Position numbers and translations under genes: made by a program. The notes under the pieces were generated by a model. That model did no database searches and was not told where the DNA came from. It worked only from the letters and a program-made list of their open reading frames with translations. 20,966 nt of DNA, from positions 1 through 20,966 of the forward strand of contig JASFKQ010000046.1 of the NCBI GenBank assembly GCA_050118555.1, written 5' to 3'. The DNA comes from CALKKN01 sp050118555 (lineage in GTDB: Bacteria > Pseudomonadota > Gammaproteobacteria > Xanthomonadales > SZUA-36). Shown here piece after piece: positions 6,441 through 14,005 of the stretch (positions are counted from its first letter, which is position 1; each line of letters opens with the position of its first letter).

Positions 6441-7547
6441 TCAAGCCTGGTTCCCCAACGATTCAACCCTCGATTGGCGCTCGCGCCATTCGCCAGGACT
6501 AAGGTTGGTCCAATTGCGGAAAGCGCGGTGGAAGTTCGCCGGTTCGGAATAGCCGAGCAGGTAGGAAATTTCCGCGATGGGCAGCCGCTCATCGCGGAGC
6601 ATTTGCTTGGCTCGGGCCTGCAGGAGATCGTGACGAATCTCACGGAACGACGATCCTGAATCGGCGAGGCGGCGCCGTAGCGTCCGCGTGGTGATGTTGA
6701 GTTGTCGGGCGACTGCCGACTGGTCTCTGGCACCCGCGAGAAGTCCCTCTGACAGTGCCTCGCGCACTTGCTCGACGAAAGTAGAATCTGTGCCGATGCG
6801 ATGAATCACTGCTGCGGCATATTCTTCGAACATATCCCCGAGTTCCGGCGTATGCTCGGGCAGCGGCAACTTAAGCACACGCCGGGAAAACACCAACGCG
6901 TCTTCGCTTGAATCAAATCGCACCGGGCATCCGAAGAAAGATTCGAAGGGTGTAGGATCCATTGGCCCGTTCCAGCGCATGAGCACCTCCGTGGGCGTGA
7001 CCTCATCGCCGATGAGCGTATGGCCCAATGTCAGCCATTGGCCGAGAAAGAAGCTTATTGCCTGCTCACGTCGCCCGAAGGGAGACGGTGTCGGATGCTC
7101 GCACTTCAGGATTAGTTGATCCCCGCTGGCCGAAAGGCTCACTCTTGAGTAGCGGAAGAAAACGCGCGAATAGCGCTCGGCGCGGCGCAGCATCGCACCA
7201 AAAGTGGCGCTCGTGCGCAACAGGAATCCCCACAATCCCAGCGCTTCGACGGGTATGGCCCCAGCGAGGTCAATACCGAGCGTCTCCTTCGGTTCCATGA
7301 ATATGCATCGGAGTACTGCATGATATTCGCTGACCGGCACGACTGTTTCATTCCCGGACCACTCGCGCGTTGGCGCCAGCCGAGAGACATCCACGTCGAT
7401 CTTTTGCCGGTGGGCCACTTCGGCCATCACCAAAAGTGTGCGCTCCTGAACAAAATCACCGTGCGCACTCAGCATCGTCGGACGTTGTCCCAAACTGCAA
7501 ATCGATTGTCCATTTCTGCCACGGCTATCAAGGTCTTTTACCGCCAC
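6441..7547 (-). CDS. AraC-family transcriptional regulator
   Basis: A 368-residue regulator with a C-terminal double helix-turn-helix domain. The first helix pair is DQSAVARQLNITTRTLRRRL (about 275-294) and the second is LPIAEISYLLGYSEPANFHR (about 322-341), followed by FRNWTNLSPGEWR. The N-terminal ~210 residues resemble the 'arabinose-binding' type ligand domain of OruR-like regulators (GLWGFLLRTSATFGAMLRRAERY). The start is uncertain: the longest frame uses a GTG at 7547, while an ATG at 7475 is also possible; neither has a strong ribosome binding site. It is convergent with the accessory operon and a good candidate to control it in trans, with a ligand that may be the pathway substrate. 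Confidence 0.88.
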   Translation of the reverse strand: MAVKDLDSRGRNGQSICSLGQRPTMLSAHGDFVQERTLLVMAEVAHRQKIDVDVSRLAPTREWSGNETVVPVSEYHAVLRCIFMEPKETLGIDLAGAIPVEALGLWGFLLRTSATFGAMLRRAERYSRVFFRYSRVSLSASGDQLILKCEHPTPSPFGRREQAISFFLGQWLTLGHTLIGDEVTPTEVLMRWNGPMDPTPFESFFGCPVRFDSSEDALVFSRRVLKLPLPEHTPELGDMFEEYAAAVIHRIGTDSTFVEQVREALSEGLLAGARDQSAVARQLNITTRTLRRRLADSGSSFREIRHDLLQARAKQMLRDERLPIAEISYLLGYSEPANFHRAFRNWTNLSPGEWRERQSRVESLGNQA

Positions 7548-7563
7548 TTTTGATAATTGGCGG
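7541..7563. promoter_or_regulatory. Inverted repeat over the AraC-gene start (possible operator)
   Basis: CCGCCA (7541-7546) and TGGCGG (7558-7563) form a perfect 6-bp inverted repeat with 11 bases between. The repeat overlaps the first possible start codon of the AraC-type gene. If translation really starts at 7475 it would lie in the 5' leader or promoter, suitable for autoregulation. This is inference from symmetry and position only. Confidence 0.3.
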
Positions 7564-7877
7564 TCCAGGATGCGTTGTATCCGCGCTTAGGGATTTCAGA
7601 CACCAAAGGCTCGGAATTGTTTCGCAGGCAGGAAAGTGAGAATAAGGAGCGTTCCGAGAGTGAAAACCCAACGCTTGTTTCACTGAACTGTGACATACGA
7701 CAAATGCGTAAGTGGCCACTGAACCTGTAAACGCCGATCAGGGATGACGAGTAATACTCTACAAGCGATATATGTGAATTCTACTCAGCGATTCATGGCC
7801 ATTAGGTCTTGGTCGTCCAAAAATCTCCCGGAGGGCTGCTTTTAACATCGCAGCGCTAACTCGGAGACAGGCCGTAC
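7564..7877. promoter_or_regulatory. Divergent intergenic region with repeated CACTGAAC boxes
   Basis: About 310 bp of AT-richer, gene-free sequence between the AraC-type gene and the divergent unknown gene at 7878. Two direct repeats, CACTGAACTGT (7681-7691) and CACTGAACCTGT (7717-7728), are 36 bases apart. The second follows a 10-bp palindrome, AGTGGCCACT (7711-7720). AraC-type regulators often bind directly repeated half-sites, so these are candidate operators. I did not find a convincing -35/-10 pair. Confidence 0.35.
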
Positions 7878-9088
7878 ATGCAAGAATTGGATACTGACAG
7901 CCGCTACCGTATGTTGACGCCAGACCAGATTCTGTCCTGGTCGGACAACGATGCGGAGATTATGCGGTTACGGGCCGATCGCGACGTTCTCCCTGGTGGC
8001 TGCTTGGCAGCGGCAATCCCGTTGCTCGTTGATTGGTCGGCCAGCGTTCCATACGGTGACGCAGCGTTCATAGTCCTGCGTCATGTCAATTGTGGCGGCA
8101 ACCCGTTTGAGAAATCCACCGTGCTGCACAGTGTACAGGTCCCCCTCGAAGGACTTGAGTACGTCGAATTAACCCTCGTGCCGTTTGGTGAAGGAGGACG
8201 GCTGAATCCATTGCAGCATGTGCAACTGCGTTTTGTATTTGAAAAGGGTAAGGAGCCAGAATTGGTAGAATTTGCCGGTGTCGAAACCGGCACAGGTCCA
8301 CATATTCCAGACTTGGTATTTGGCTGGGTATCCTGGCAGCGTCCGGGTGCCGAGTGGGAACTTTTCCAGGGAATGGATGATGATCTGCAAAATTACTGGT
8401 TGAGTCTGCGTGCTTTCTCCGGTTCACAGATGTTTCTGGAAGATGCACTGCAAGGACGTGACTGGTTTAGCTATCCCTTACGCATACCCGGAGGCAAAAA
8501 ATGGGCTCATCGAGCTTTTCAAGGTGACAGTTACGCTTGGTGATAGCGTTGCGAGGGATACCTTGGCACGCATGCTGGCTCGCGAAGAAGAAGTCTGGCT
8601 GAAGCACAGCCCACCTGATAACAATGATGAACAAAGTATTCTCGCCCAGTGGGAGAAACTGTTTGAGCGCCTCAAGGCATTGGAACCACAAGCGTTGGAA
8701 CCGATACGTATCCCACCGGAACAGGATACCTACCATCCCTTTGGTCAGGTCCTGCGCAACCATGGCGCGCTACGCAATTTTGCTAGCAGTCAAACGACTG
8801 GTCGCCAATGGTCAGGACAAAGGCATTGTCCGGGAAAACCTGCCCGAACCCTTATTGGGTAGAACGGAAGACTGGATGAAGGAACTTTCACACACTGGCT
8901 TGAAGGGGGTATTTCTCCGCGCACCACTTGCCGTGCACTACATTATGCGCCACCTCCAATCCGTGCCACCAGATATTCCCCATGAGCTCGATTCGGCAGG
9001 CCTTCTTCAACACCATAATGGCAAACGCCGCGAGATTCATTACAGCCTAAGAGGTGCAACACCTTATGGCCAAGCGTTCTTTGCCTAG
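7878..9088 (+). pseudogene. Unknown gene apparently broken by two frameshifts
   Basis: Three overlapping open frames, each shifted by +1, together give one protein-like sequence of about 400 residues. The first runs from ATG 7878 (MQELDTDSRYRMLTPDQ) to a stop at 8541-8543. Coding-like sequence moves to the next frame near a run of six A (8496-8501), where five A would restore IPGGKNGLIELFK. The frame moves again near 8760-8790 (LRNHGA to RYAILLAVKRLV) and ends at 9088 (YGQAFFA). I do not recognise the family. The first part is rich in strands and acidic residues, the last part is helical. It is less GC-rich than its neighbours, which suggests transfer. Two separate genes or assembly errors are alternatives. 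Confidence 0.6.
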
Positions 9089-9090
9089 CG

Positions 9091-9130
9091 AAAAAGGGCC
9101 GGAGTACAGACTGCATAAAGGCCCTCTTTC
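9091..9130 (+). terminator. Possible weak rho-independent terminator
   Basis: Directly after the stop of the broken gene, AAAAAGGGCC (9091-9100) can pair with GGCCCTCTTT (9120-9129) around a 19-base loop, with one bulge. The downstream arm ends in T-rich sequence. The large loop and short T tract make it weak. Confidence 0.3.
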
Positions 9131-9256
9131 ATGAAACCCACGTCCAATGTGCCGTGTTACAGGGTCTTTTCAGGTGTGTCCGAGAAATCAGAACCTAACC
9201 CACCCCGGCTCCCTCCCCCCAAGCCTGGGGTATCGCCCGCAGCGCGGTGCATGGTT

Positions 9257-9368
9257 TCTACAGAATCTCTCCCCGCAACTGATCGAGGTAACTTCGCATG
9301 TACCGAACGCGTCGTTCGGCTTCCTTGCGTCCGGCGTGGGTGTGCATCAGGGAGGGCAGCTTGAACAG
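9257..9368. repeat. 112-bp direct repeat, right copy (att-like), within HD-gene 3' end
   Basis: This is the right-hand partner of 2536-2647 at about 95% identity. It forms the final codons and stop of the intact HD-hydrolase gene. The rest of the HD gene continues only on this side, as expected if an element supplied a replacement 3' end when it integrated. Confidence 0.85.
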
Positions 9369-9890
9369 CTTGGCGTAGAAGTGGTCCAGCGTGTGCCGCG
9401 AGTCGTCCGGCTCGCGTGTTTCGCAGAATGGATCGTCCGGGTCGCACAGCGGCCGGCCGAGATGCCCGCCCACCAGCAGGCAGCGGGCGATGCCGATTGC
9501 GCCGAGCGAATCCAGGCGATCCGCGTCCTGCACCACCCGGGCTTCCAACGTTTGGGCAGGCACCCCGGCGCTGTAACTGTGGGCTTCGATCGCGTGATAA
9601 ACGCCGGGGATTCGGTGTTCGGGATAACCGATTTCCGCCAGGAACGCGCTGGCCGCCTCCGCCGCCAAGCGTGACGCACTGGGCCGTTGCGGACTGTCCT
9701 TGGGCACCGCCACGCAATCGTGGAGCCACGCAGCCGGAACGGTAATGTTGAGTTCAGAACCTTCTATTTCAGAAAGATAGAAAACATTCTTTACAACTCG
9801 CTTTACATGAGGAATGCCGTGTGCGCCGTCTCCGGGGGTTCGTCCGGCGATGAACTCCCGACAACGTTCCTGAAGTTCCTTCAGTGTCAC
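9258..9890 (-). CDS. HD-domain phosphohydrolase, YedJ-like
   Basis: A 210-residue metal-dependent phosphohydrolase of the HD superfamily, strongly resembling E. coli YedJ. Likely metal ligands are His28 (HGIPHVKRV), His57-Asp58 (AAWLHDCV) and Asp122 or Asp124 (VVQDADRLDSLGAIG). Family signatures AIEAHSYSAG and LDHFYAKLFKLPSLM are also present. The substrate in this family is not established; a nucleotide or other phosphate ester is likely. The start is the GTG at 9890, which overlaps the rluB stop as GTGA (9887-9890). A longer open frame upstream only reads rluB in the wrong frame. It is probably the last gene of the yciO-scpA-scpB-rluB transcript. Its 3' end is duplicated at 2536-2647. Confidence 0.88.
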   Translation of the reverse strand: MTLKELQERCREFIAGRTPGDGAHGIPHVKRVVKNVFYLSEIEGSELNITVPAAWLHDCVAVPKDSPQRPSASRLAAEAASAFLAEIGYPEHRIPGVYHAIEAHSYSAGVPAQTLEARVVQDADRLDSLGAIGIARCLLVGGHLGRPLCDPDDPFCETREPDDSRHTLDHFYAKLFKLPSLMHTHAGRKEAERRVRYMRSYLDQLRGEIL

Positions 9891-10789
9891 CTGCCCCTGG
9901 TCCGTCGCTTTCCGCCGGGCGGGCGTTTTGCCGGGCGCTGGCCGTGGGTCTTCGACTTGCCGCCGGACCGGCCGCCTTTTGCGGGCCGGAGTTCCTGCAG
10001 CACCAGGCTGGCCTGGGCCGCCGGCAGGCCGACGTCTTCGCGCAGGACAGTGTGTTCCGCCGGAGTAACCTCGGACCAGTGGCCCATGCGCAAGGCGCGC
10101 GGCAGGAACGCGGCGCCATAGCGCACCCGCTTGAGCCGGCTGACCATCAACCCCTGGGATTCCCACAGCCGCCGCACTTCGCGGTTGCGGCCTTCCATGA
10201 TGGTGACGTGGTACCAGTGGTTCTCGCCGCTGCCGCCGGCCTCCTGGATATCGCTGAAGCTGGCGGGCCCGTCCTCCAGCTCGACACCCTCCCGCAGGCG
10301 TTCGAGTTGCTCAGGCGCCGCCCGCCCGCGGATTCGGCAGGCGTATTCGCGGTCAACGTTGCTGGACGGATGCATCATGCGGTTGGCCAGCTCACCGTCC
10401 GTGGTCAGCAACAGCAGCCCGGTGGTGTTGATATCGAGCCGGCCGACCGCAACCCAGCGCGCGTTCTTCAGCGCGGGCAGTCGGTCGAACACGGTGGGGC
10501 GGCCCTCCGGATCGGAGCGCGTGGTCACCTCGCCCTCGGGCTTGTTGTAGATCAGCGTCCGGTGCCTGACGGCTTTCTCGGCCACTCGCCAGGTGCGGCC
10601 GGCGAAACCGATTTCGTCGCCGGGCGCCACTGTCTGGCCGAGTTTGGCGGTCCTGCCGCCGACGGTGACTTCTCCGTCCTCGATCCGGGTTTCGAGCGCG
10701 CGTCTCGAGCCGAGGCCCGCTGCGGCCATGACCTTGTGCAGCCGCTCGCTTGCCGCGGCATCCCGTTTCCTGGTGGGCCGTACGCGCAC
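9887..10789 (-). CDS. rluB: 23S rRNA pseudouridine synthase RluB
   Basis: A 300-residue pseudouridine synthase of the RsuA/RluB/RluE family. In E. coli RluB modifies U2605 of 23S rRNA. An N-terminal S4 RNA-binding domain (about 14-60) begins SERLHKVMAAAGLGSRRALE. The catalytic Asp119 lies in VGRLDINTTGLLLLTTDGEL. The motif EGRNREVRRLWESQG is also typical. A basic Gly/Lys/Arg-rich tail follows the catalytic domain (KGGRSGGKSKTHGQ and on), as is common in RluB. The proposed GTG start at 10789 is seven bases after the scpB stop and has no clear ribosome binding site, so coupling to scpB is likely. The scpA-scpB-rluB order is common, which supports RluB over RluE/RluF. Confidence 0.9.
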   Translation of the reverse strand: MRVRPTRKRDAAASERLHKVMAAAGLGSRRALETRIEDGEVTVGGRTAKLGQTVAPGDEIGFAGRTWRVAEKAVRHRTLIYNKPEGEVTTRSDPEGRPTVFDRLPALKNARWVAVGRLDINTTGLLLLTTDGELANRMMHPSSNVDREYACRIRGRAAPEQLERLREGVELEDGPASFSDIQEAGGSGENHWYHVTIMEGRNREVRRLWESQGLMVSRLKRVRYGAAFLPRALRMGHWSEVTPAEHTVLREDVGLPAAQASLVLQELRPAKGGRSGGKSKTHGQRPAKRPPGGKRRTRGR

Positions 10790-10796
10790 GGTGTGT

Positions 10797-11459
10797 TCAG
10801 TGGTTGGTCGAAGCGGGTTCGGGCCCGGCTTCTTCGGACCCGGGTTCGCTCTGGGTTTCGGCTTCCGCCCCGGTGTCGGACTCGCCGTCGAAATCGAATT
10901 CCGGCTCGAAACTGTCCATGTCCTTGATCTCTGCCAGCGACGGTAGATCGTCCAGGCTGGAGAGGTTGAAATAATCCAGGAACATCTTGGTCGTGCCGAA
11001 CAGGGCCGGCTTGCCGGGGACGTCACGGTGCCCGACCACGCGGATCCACTCGCGTTCCTGCAGCGTCCGGATGATGTTCGAGCGCACGGACACGCCCCGG
11101 ATTTCCTCGATGTCGCCCCGGGTGATGGGTTGACGGTAGGCGATCAGGGCGAGCGTTTCGAGCAGCGCCCTCGAATAGCGTTGGGGCCGCTCTTCCCACA
11201 GGCGGGTTACCCAGGGAGTGGCGTCTTCGCGAACCTGAATGCGGTAGCCGCTTGCGACCTCGCGCAGCTCCAGGCCGCGCTCCGCGTAGTCCTCGCTCAG
11301 CGCCTCCAGCGCCTTGCCGACGTCGGTCCGCGAGACCTCCTCTTCTTCGCCGAACAGCGAAACCAGCGAATCCAGGGACACGGGTTCGCCGGCCGCGAGC
11401 AGCACGGCTTCCAGAATGCTTTTCAGCGAGGTGCGCGGCGAATCACCGATCCTTGCCAT
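10797..11459 (-). CDS. scpB: Segregation and condensation protein B
   Basis: A 220-residue ScpB with the expected two winged-helix domains in the first ~165 residues (start SLKSILEAVLLAAGEPVSLD; conserved stretch LLETLALIAYRQPITRGDIE; then RVVGHRDVPGKPALFGTT). A dimer of ScpB binds the ScpA linker and helps SMC organise the chromosome. The C-terminal ~45 residues are acidic and low in complexity (EEAGPEPASTNH at the end). ATG 11459 has GGGAGA just upstream. It lies 39 bp after scpA and just before rluB. The partner smc gene is 3 kb away on the opposite strand. Confidence 0.93.
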   Translation of the reverse strand: MARIGDSPRTSLKSILEAVLLAAGEPVSLDSLVSLFGEEEEVSRTDVGKALEALSEDYAERGLELREVASGYRIQVREDATPWVTRLWEERPQRYSRALLETLALIAYRQPITRGDIEEIRGVSVRSNIIRTLQEREWIRVVGHRDVPGKPALFGTTKMFLDYFNLSSLDDLPSLAEIKDMDSFEPEFDFDGESDTGAEAETQSEPGSEEAGPEPASTNH

Positions 11460-11498
11460 GTGTTCTCCCGGAAATGGACTGTGGGGCTCGCCCGCCGG

Positions 11499-12344
11499 TC
11501 ATTCGTAGGCTCGGGCGGCGTCGGGCGATTTTACGTAAATCTGGCCCAGGGGCTCGTTCTGGATGATGTCGACGATGCGCTCGCGAGTCAGTTCCATCAG
11601 CGCGATAAAGGTGACCACCACGCCCATGCGGCCTTCTTTCGCGGTAAAGAACTGCTCGAACTCCATGTACGGATTCCGGCGCAGCGCATCGATGATGGCG
11701 GTCATGCGTTCGCGGACCGAGAGCGGCTCCATCTCGATGTTGTGGTGGCTGAACAGTTCCGCGCGGCCCAGCACGTCGCGCAACGCATCCAGCATGTCCT
11801 TCAGGTCGACATCCGGCGGCACCTGGATGACCTGCCGATCGGCGACGAAAGCCCGGGCCACGGAATAGTCCCGGCCTTCGCGCGGAAGGTCGTCGAGGTC
11901 CTCTGCGGCCTGCTTGAAACGCTCGTATTCCTGCAGGCGCCGCACCAGTTCCGCGCGGGGGTCTTCCTCGTCTTCGTCCTCTCCCTGAATGCGCGGCAGC
12001 AGCATGCGGGACTTGATCTCGGCGAGAATCGCGGCCATGACCAGGTATTCCGCCGCCAGCTCGAACTGCAGTTCCTCCAGCATGGCGATGTAAGTCATGT
12101 ACTGATTGGTGATCTCGGTGATCGGGATGTCGAGGATATCGAGGTTCTGGCGCCGGATCAGGTAGAGCAGAAGATCGAGGGGACCCTCGAAAGCCTCGAG
12201 GATAACCTCGAGCGCATCGGGCGGAATGTAGAGATCCTTGGGAACCTGCGTATAAGGCTGCCCCTGCACGATGGCGAAGGGCATTTCCTCCTGCTGTGTG
12301 AGGTGGTTCTCTGGATTGTCTGCCGGGTCTTCGATGATCTGCAT
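11499..12344 (-). CDS. scpA: Segregation and condensation protein A (kleisin)
   Basis: A kleisin of up to 281 residues that bridges the SMC heads. The N-terminal kleisin signature is clear (FEGPLDLLLYLIRRQNLDIL), followed by ITEITNQYMTYIAMLEELQ and AAEYLVMAAILAEIKSRMLLP. The C-terminal winged helix includes VVVTFIALMELTRERIV. The middle is acidic (GEDEDEEDPRAELVRRLQ). The start is uncertain: ATG 12344 gives the longest protein, while an in-frame ATG at 12284 follows AGGAGGAA closely and would give 261 residues. It lies 63 bp downstream of yciO, with a REP-like sequence in the gap. Confidence 0.93.
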   Translation of the reverse strand: MQIIEDPADNPENHLTQQEEMPFAIVQGQPYTQVPKDLYIPPDALEVILEAFEGPLDLLLYLIRRQNLDILDIPITEITNQYMTYIAMLEELQFELAAEYLVMAAILAEIKSRMLLPRIQGEDEDEEDPRAELVRRLQEYERFKQAAEDLDDLPREGRDYSVARAFVADRQVIQVPPDVDLKDMLDALRDVLGRAELFSHHNIEMEPLSVRERMTAIIDALRRNPYMEFEQFFTAKEGRMGVVVTFIALMELTRERIVDIIQNEPLGQIYVKSPDAARAYE

Positions 12345-12387
12345 AAATCAGCCGCGTGAGACAGAACGCTCTGCGGTCCTGTGGGAA

Positions 12388-12411
12388 ATCGCGAGCAGGG
12401 TCCGCTCCTAG
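12388..12411 (-). repeat. REP-like repeat after yciO
   Basis: Read on the minus strand this is CTAGGAGCGGACCCTGCTCG and then CGAT. It has the same TAGGAG head and GCTCGCGAT tail as Pseudomonas-type REP elements, with a short GAGC/GCTC stem. The TAG is the yciO stop codon. A further imperfect hairpin (12361-12381, ACAGAAC...GTCCTGT) lies beside it, so this may be a REP pair. It separates yciO from scpA by 63 bp without an obvious terminator. Confidence 0.5.
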
Positions 12412-13025
12412 AGGAAGTCTACCACGCCCTGACCGAGACGCAGGACCTTCGGCCGGTCCCCTGTCAGGTCGAGCAGGGTGGTCGGCTCGAGCGGGCAGTA
12501 ACCCGCATCCACGAACAGGTCGATCTCCCGGTGCACAGCGTCGAACAGGTCTTCCACATCGGCGATTTCGTCCGCGGCATTCGGCAGGATCAGGGAAGAA
12601 CTGAGCAGGGGCTCATCGATCATCCGCAGAATTTCCTGCACGACCTTGTGGTCGGGAATGCGGATCCCGATCGTGGCGGGACGCTTGTTGCGCATGTTGC
12701 GCGGCACCTTGCTGGTGGCCGGCAGTACGAACGTGTAGGGCCCCGGAGTGAGCTGGCGAATCAGGCGATGCGCCCAGTTGCTGACCTTGGCGTAAAGGCT
12801 GATATCGGAAAGGGACCGGCAGCAGTACGCAAAGGAATGCGACGGTTCCAGCTGGCGCAGCCGGATCACCCGCTCCTGTGCCTTCCGGTTCTCGGACCGC
12901 CAGCCGAGTGCGTAGCCGGAATCGGTCGGGTAGGCGATCAGGCCGCCGCGCACCAGCTCCGCAACGATATTGCTGATCAGTCTTGGATTGGGCCCTTCGG
13001 CGCGGACCTCGATGCGTTCGGTCAT
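12408..13025 (-). CDS. yciO: YciO-type Sua5/YrdC family protein
   Basis: A 205-residue YrdC-fold protein, close to the length of E. coli YciO. Recognisable stretches are GGLIAYPTDSGYALGW, the family block SHSFAYCCRSLSDISLYAK, TPGPYTFVLPAT and ATIGIRIPDH. YrdC/Sua5 proteins make threonylcarbamoyl-AMP for t6A tRNA modification. YciO is a paralogue whose own role is less certain, so I name it by similarity only. ATG 13025 was chosen because it gives the usual YciO N-terminus; the GTG at 13046 adds seven non-family residues. It heads the minus-strand operon that includes scpA and scpB and shares its upstream region with yciI. Confidence 0.85.
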   Translation of the reverse strand: MTERIEVRAEGPNPRLISNIVAELVRGGLIAYPTDSGYALGWRSENRKAQERVIRLRQLEPSHSFAYCCRSLSDISLYAKVSNWAHRLIRQLTPGPYTFVLPATSKVPRNMRNKRPATIGIRIPDHKVVQEILRMIDEPLLSSSLILPNAADEIADVEDLFDAVHREIDLFVDAGYCPLEPTTLLDLTGDRPKVLRLGQGVVDFL

Positions 13026-13063
13026 CAGTGAAACAGCCACCCCCACTTCAAACAGCCATTTTA

Positions 13064-13085
13064 CCCGAATATTGCAATATCCGGG
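13064..13085. promoter_or_regulatory. 22-bp near-perfect palindrome between yciO and yciI
   Basis: The sequence CCCG-A-ATATTGCAATAT-C-CGGG is symmetrical over 22 bp, with one mismatched pair flanking a perfect 12-bp core. It lies in the 142-bp divergent gap, about 40 bp from yciO and 80 bp from yciI. There is no T tract and no loop, so a dimeric regulator's operator is more likely than a terminator. The regulator is unknown. Confidence 0.5.
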
Positions 13086-13102
13086 CTAAAGCGGGAAGCG
13101 CC

Positions 13103-13131
13103 TTTACGCAGCCTGCCCATGACCGTAACAT
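13103..13131 (+). promoter_or_regulatory. Candidate sigma-70 promoter for yciI-bolA
   Basis: TTTACG (13103-13108) and TAACAT (13126-13131) are separated by 17 bp and lie about 36 bp before the yciI start. Both match the consensus only in part. Confidence 0.35.
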
Positions 13132-13167
13132 TCAGTGCCAGCCGACCCGCAAGCAACTGCTATTGAC

Positions 13168-13470
13168 ATGTGGTACGTGATTTATTCGAAGGACCGTGAA
13201 AACAGCCTGGAGGCCAGAAGCTCCGTTCGCCCCGCGCACCTGGAACGGGTCCAGGCGCTGCTCGACGAGGGTCGGCTGCTGCTGGCCGGACCGCGCCCGG
13301 CCATCGATGCGGAGGACCCGGGCCCCGCGGGCTTCCAGGGTTCTCTGATCGTGGCGGAATTCGATTCGCTGGAGGACGCCCGGGCCTGGGCGGAGCAGGA
13401 CCCGTACGTGGCGGCCGGTGCATACGAGTCCGTCGAGGTCACTCCATTCAAACGGGTGATGCCACTGTGA
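13168..13470 (+). CDS. yciI: YciI family protein
   Basis: A 100-residue ferredoxin-like dimeric protein closely resembling E. coli YciI. The typical sequence runs MWYVIYSKDRENSLEARSSV, then RPAHLERVQALLDEGRLLLA and GPRPAIDAEDPGPAGFQGS, then the conserved DPYVAAGAYESVEVTPFK. The cellular role of YciI is not established. The ATG at 13168 gives the standard N-terminus; an upstream CTG/ATG region adds non-family residues. There is no strong Shine-Dalgarno sequence. The stop overlaps the next start as GTGA (13467-13470), so yciI and the BolA gene are translationally coupled. Confidence 0.93.
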   Translation: MWYVIYSKDRENSLEARSSVRPAHLERVQALLDEGRLLLAGPRPAIDAEDPGPAGFQGSLIVAEFDSLEDARAWAEQDPYVAAGAYESVEVTPFKRVMPL

Positions 13471-13751
13471 ACCCCAAAGATCGCCAGAAAGAAATCGAAA
13501 AGCGGCTGGCCGAGTTCTTCGAGCCGGAAACACTGGGCGTGGAGGATGAAAGCCACCTGCACGAAGGCCACGCAGGGGCCCGCGACGGCCGCAGTCATTT
13601 CCGGGTCCTCATCATTGCCGAGGCCTTTACCGACAAGTCGTTGCTGGAGCGCCACCGCATGGTCTACAAATCGCTTGGCGACCTGATGCGCACCGACATC
13701 CACGCACTGGCCATCGACGCCTGGTCTCCCGACGAACTCGACCGCCGCTGA
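13467..13751 (+). CDS. BolA-family protein
   Basis: A 94-residue BolA/IbaG-like protein. The class II KH-like fold signature is present: an N-terminal helix (DRQKEIEKRLAEFFEPETLG), the DESHLHEGHAG loop with His residues that bind shared iron-sulfur clusters with monothiol glutaredoxins, SHFRVLIIAEAFTDKSLLER, and HRMVYKSLGDLMRTDIHALA. The family acts in iron-sulfur cluster handling and stress-related regulation. The start is a GTG overlapping the yciI stop. The E. coli gene bolA lies elsewhere, so the exact subfamily is left open. Confidence 0.92.
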   Translation: MNPKDRQKEIEKRLAEFFEPETLGVEDESHLHEGHAGARDGRSHFRVLIIAEAFTDKSLLERHRMVYKSLGDLMRTDIHALAIDAWSPDELDRR

Positions 13752-13786
13752 TCCCGCGGGACTGGAAGTCGTCCGCAGAGGACGCA

Positions 13787-13977
13787 GAAGACGCTGAAAA
13801 TTTCCAGGTATGGACTTCGGTGCGAGCGCCCCGGGACGGTTGCTTGGGGAAGCCCCTCAGAATGCCGCAAAACGCGTAATTTCCGTCGAGCATGTTGAGT
13901 ACGCAGAAGAAGGTAGAACGGTCAGCAAGCCGGCTTTTCCGCGATTCTTTTAATCAGTCAGCATTCTCAGCGTCTTC
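13787..13977. repeat. Imperfect inverted repeat between bolA and queF
   Basis: GAAGACGCTG (13787-13796) is mirrored by CAGCGTCTTC (13968-13977), with wider partial similarity on both sides (the left side contains CCGCAGAGGACGCAGAAGAC). The 254-bp gap between the two convergent genes contains no coding sequence. The CGCAGA-type iterated motif resembles dispersed intergenic repeats seen in many proteobacterial genomes. It may also serve as a bidirectional transcription end, though the arms are about 170 bases apart. Confidence 0.4.
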
Positions 13978-14005
13978 AGCGGAAAACAGTCTCTTTCCGC
14001 TGCCC

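Noticed and set aside
9218..9232. CCCCA-AGCC-TGGGG hairpin downstream of the HD gene as a terminator
   Set aside because: The stem is short and no T run follows on either strand.
9891..10166. N-terminal extension of the HD hydrolase to 10166
   Set aside because: The extra ~90 residues are low-complexity and read rluB in the wrong frame; the GTG at 9890 overlapping the rluB stop fits the family.
11028..12359. Long plus-strand open frame (443 codons) opposite scpA and scpB
   Set aside because: It is the antisense shadow of two clearly conserved genes, and its translation shows no domain.
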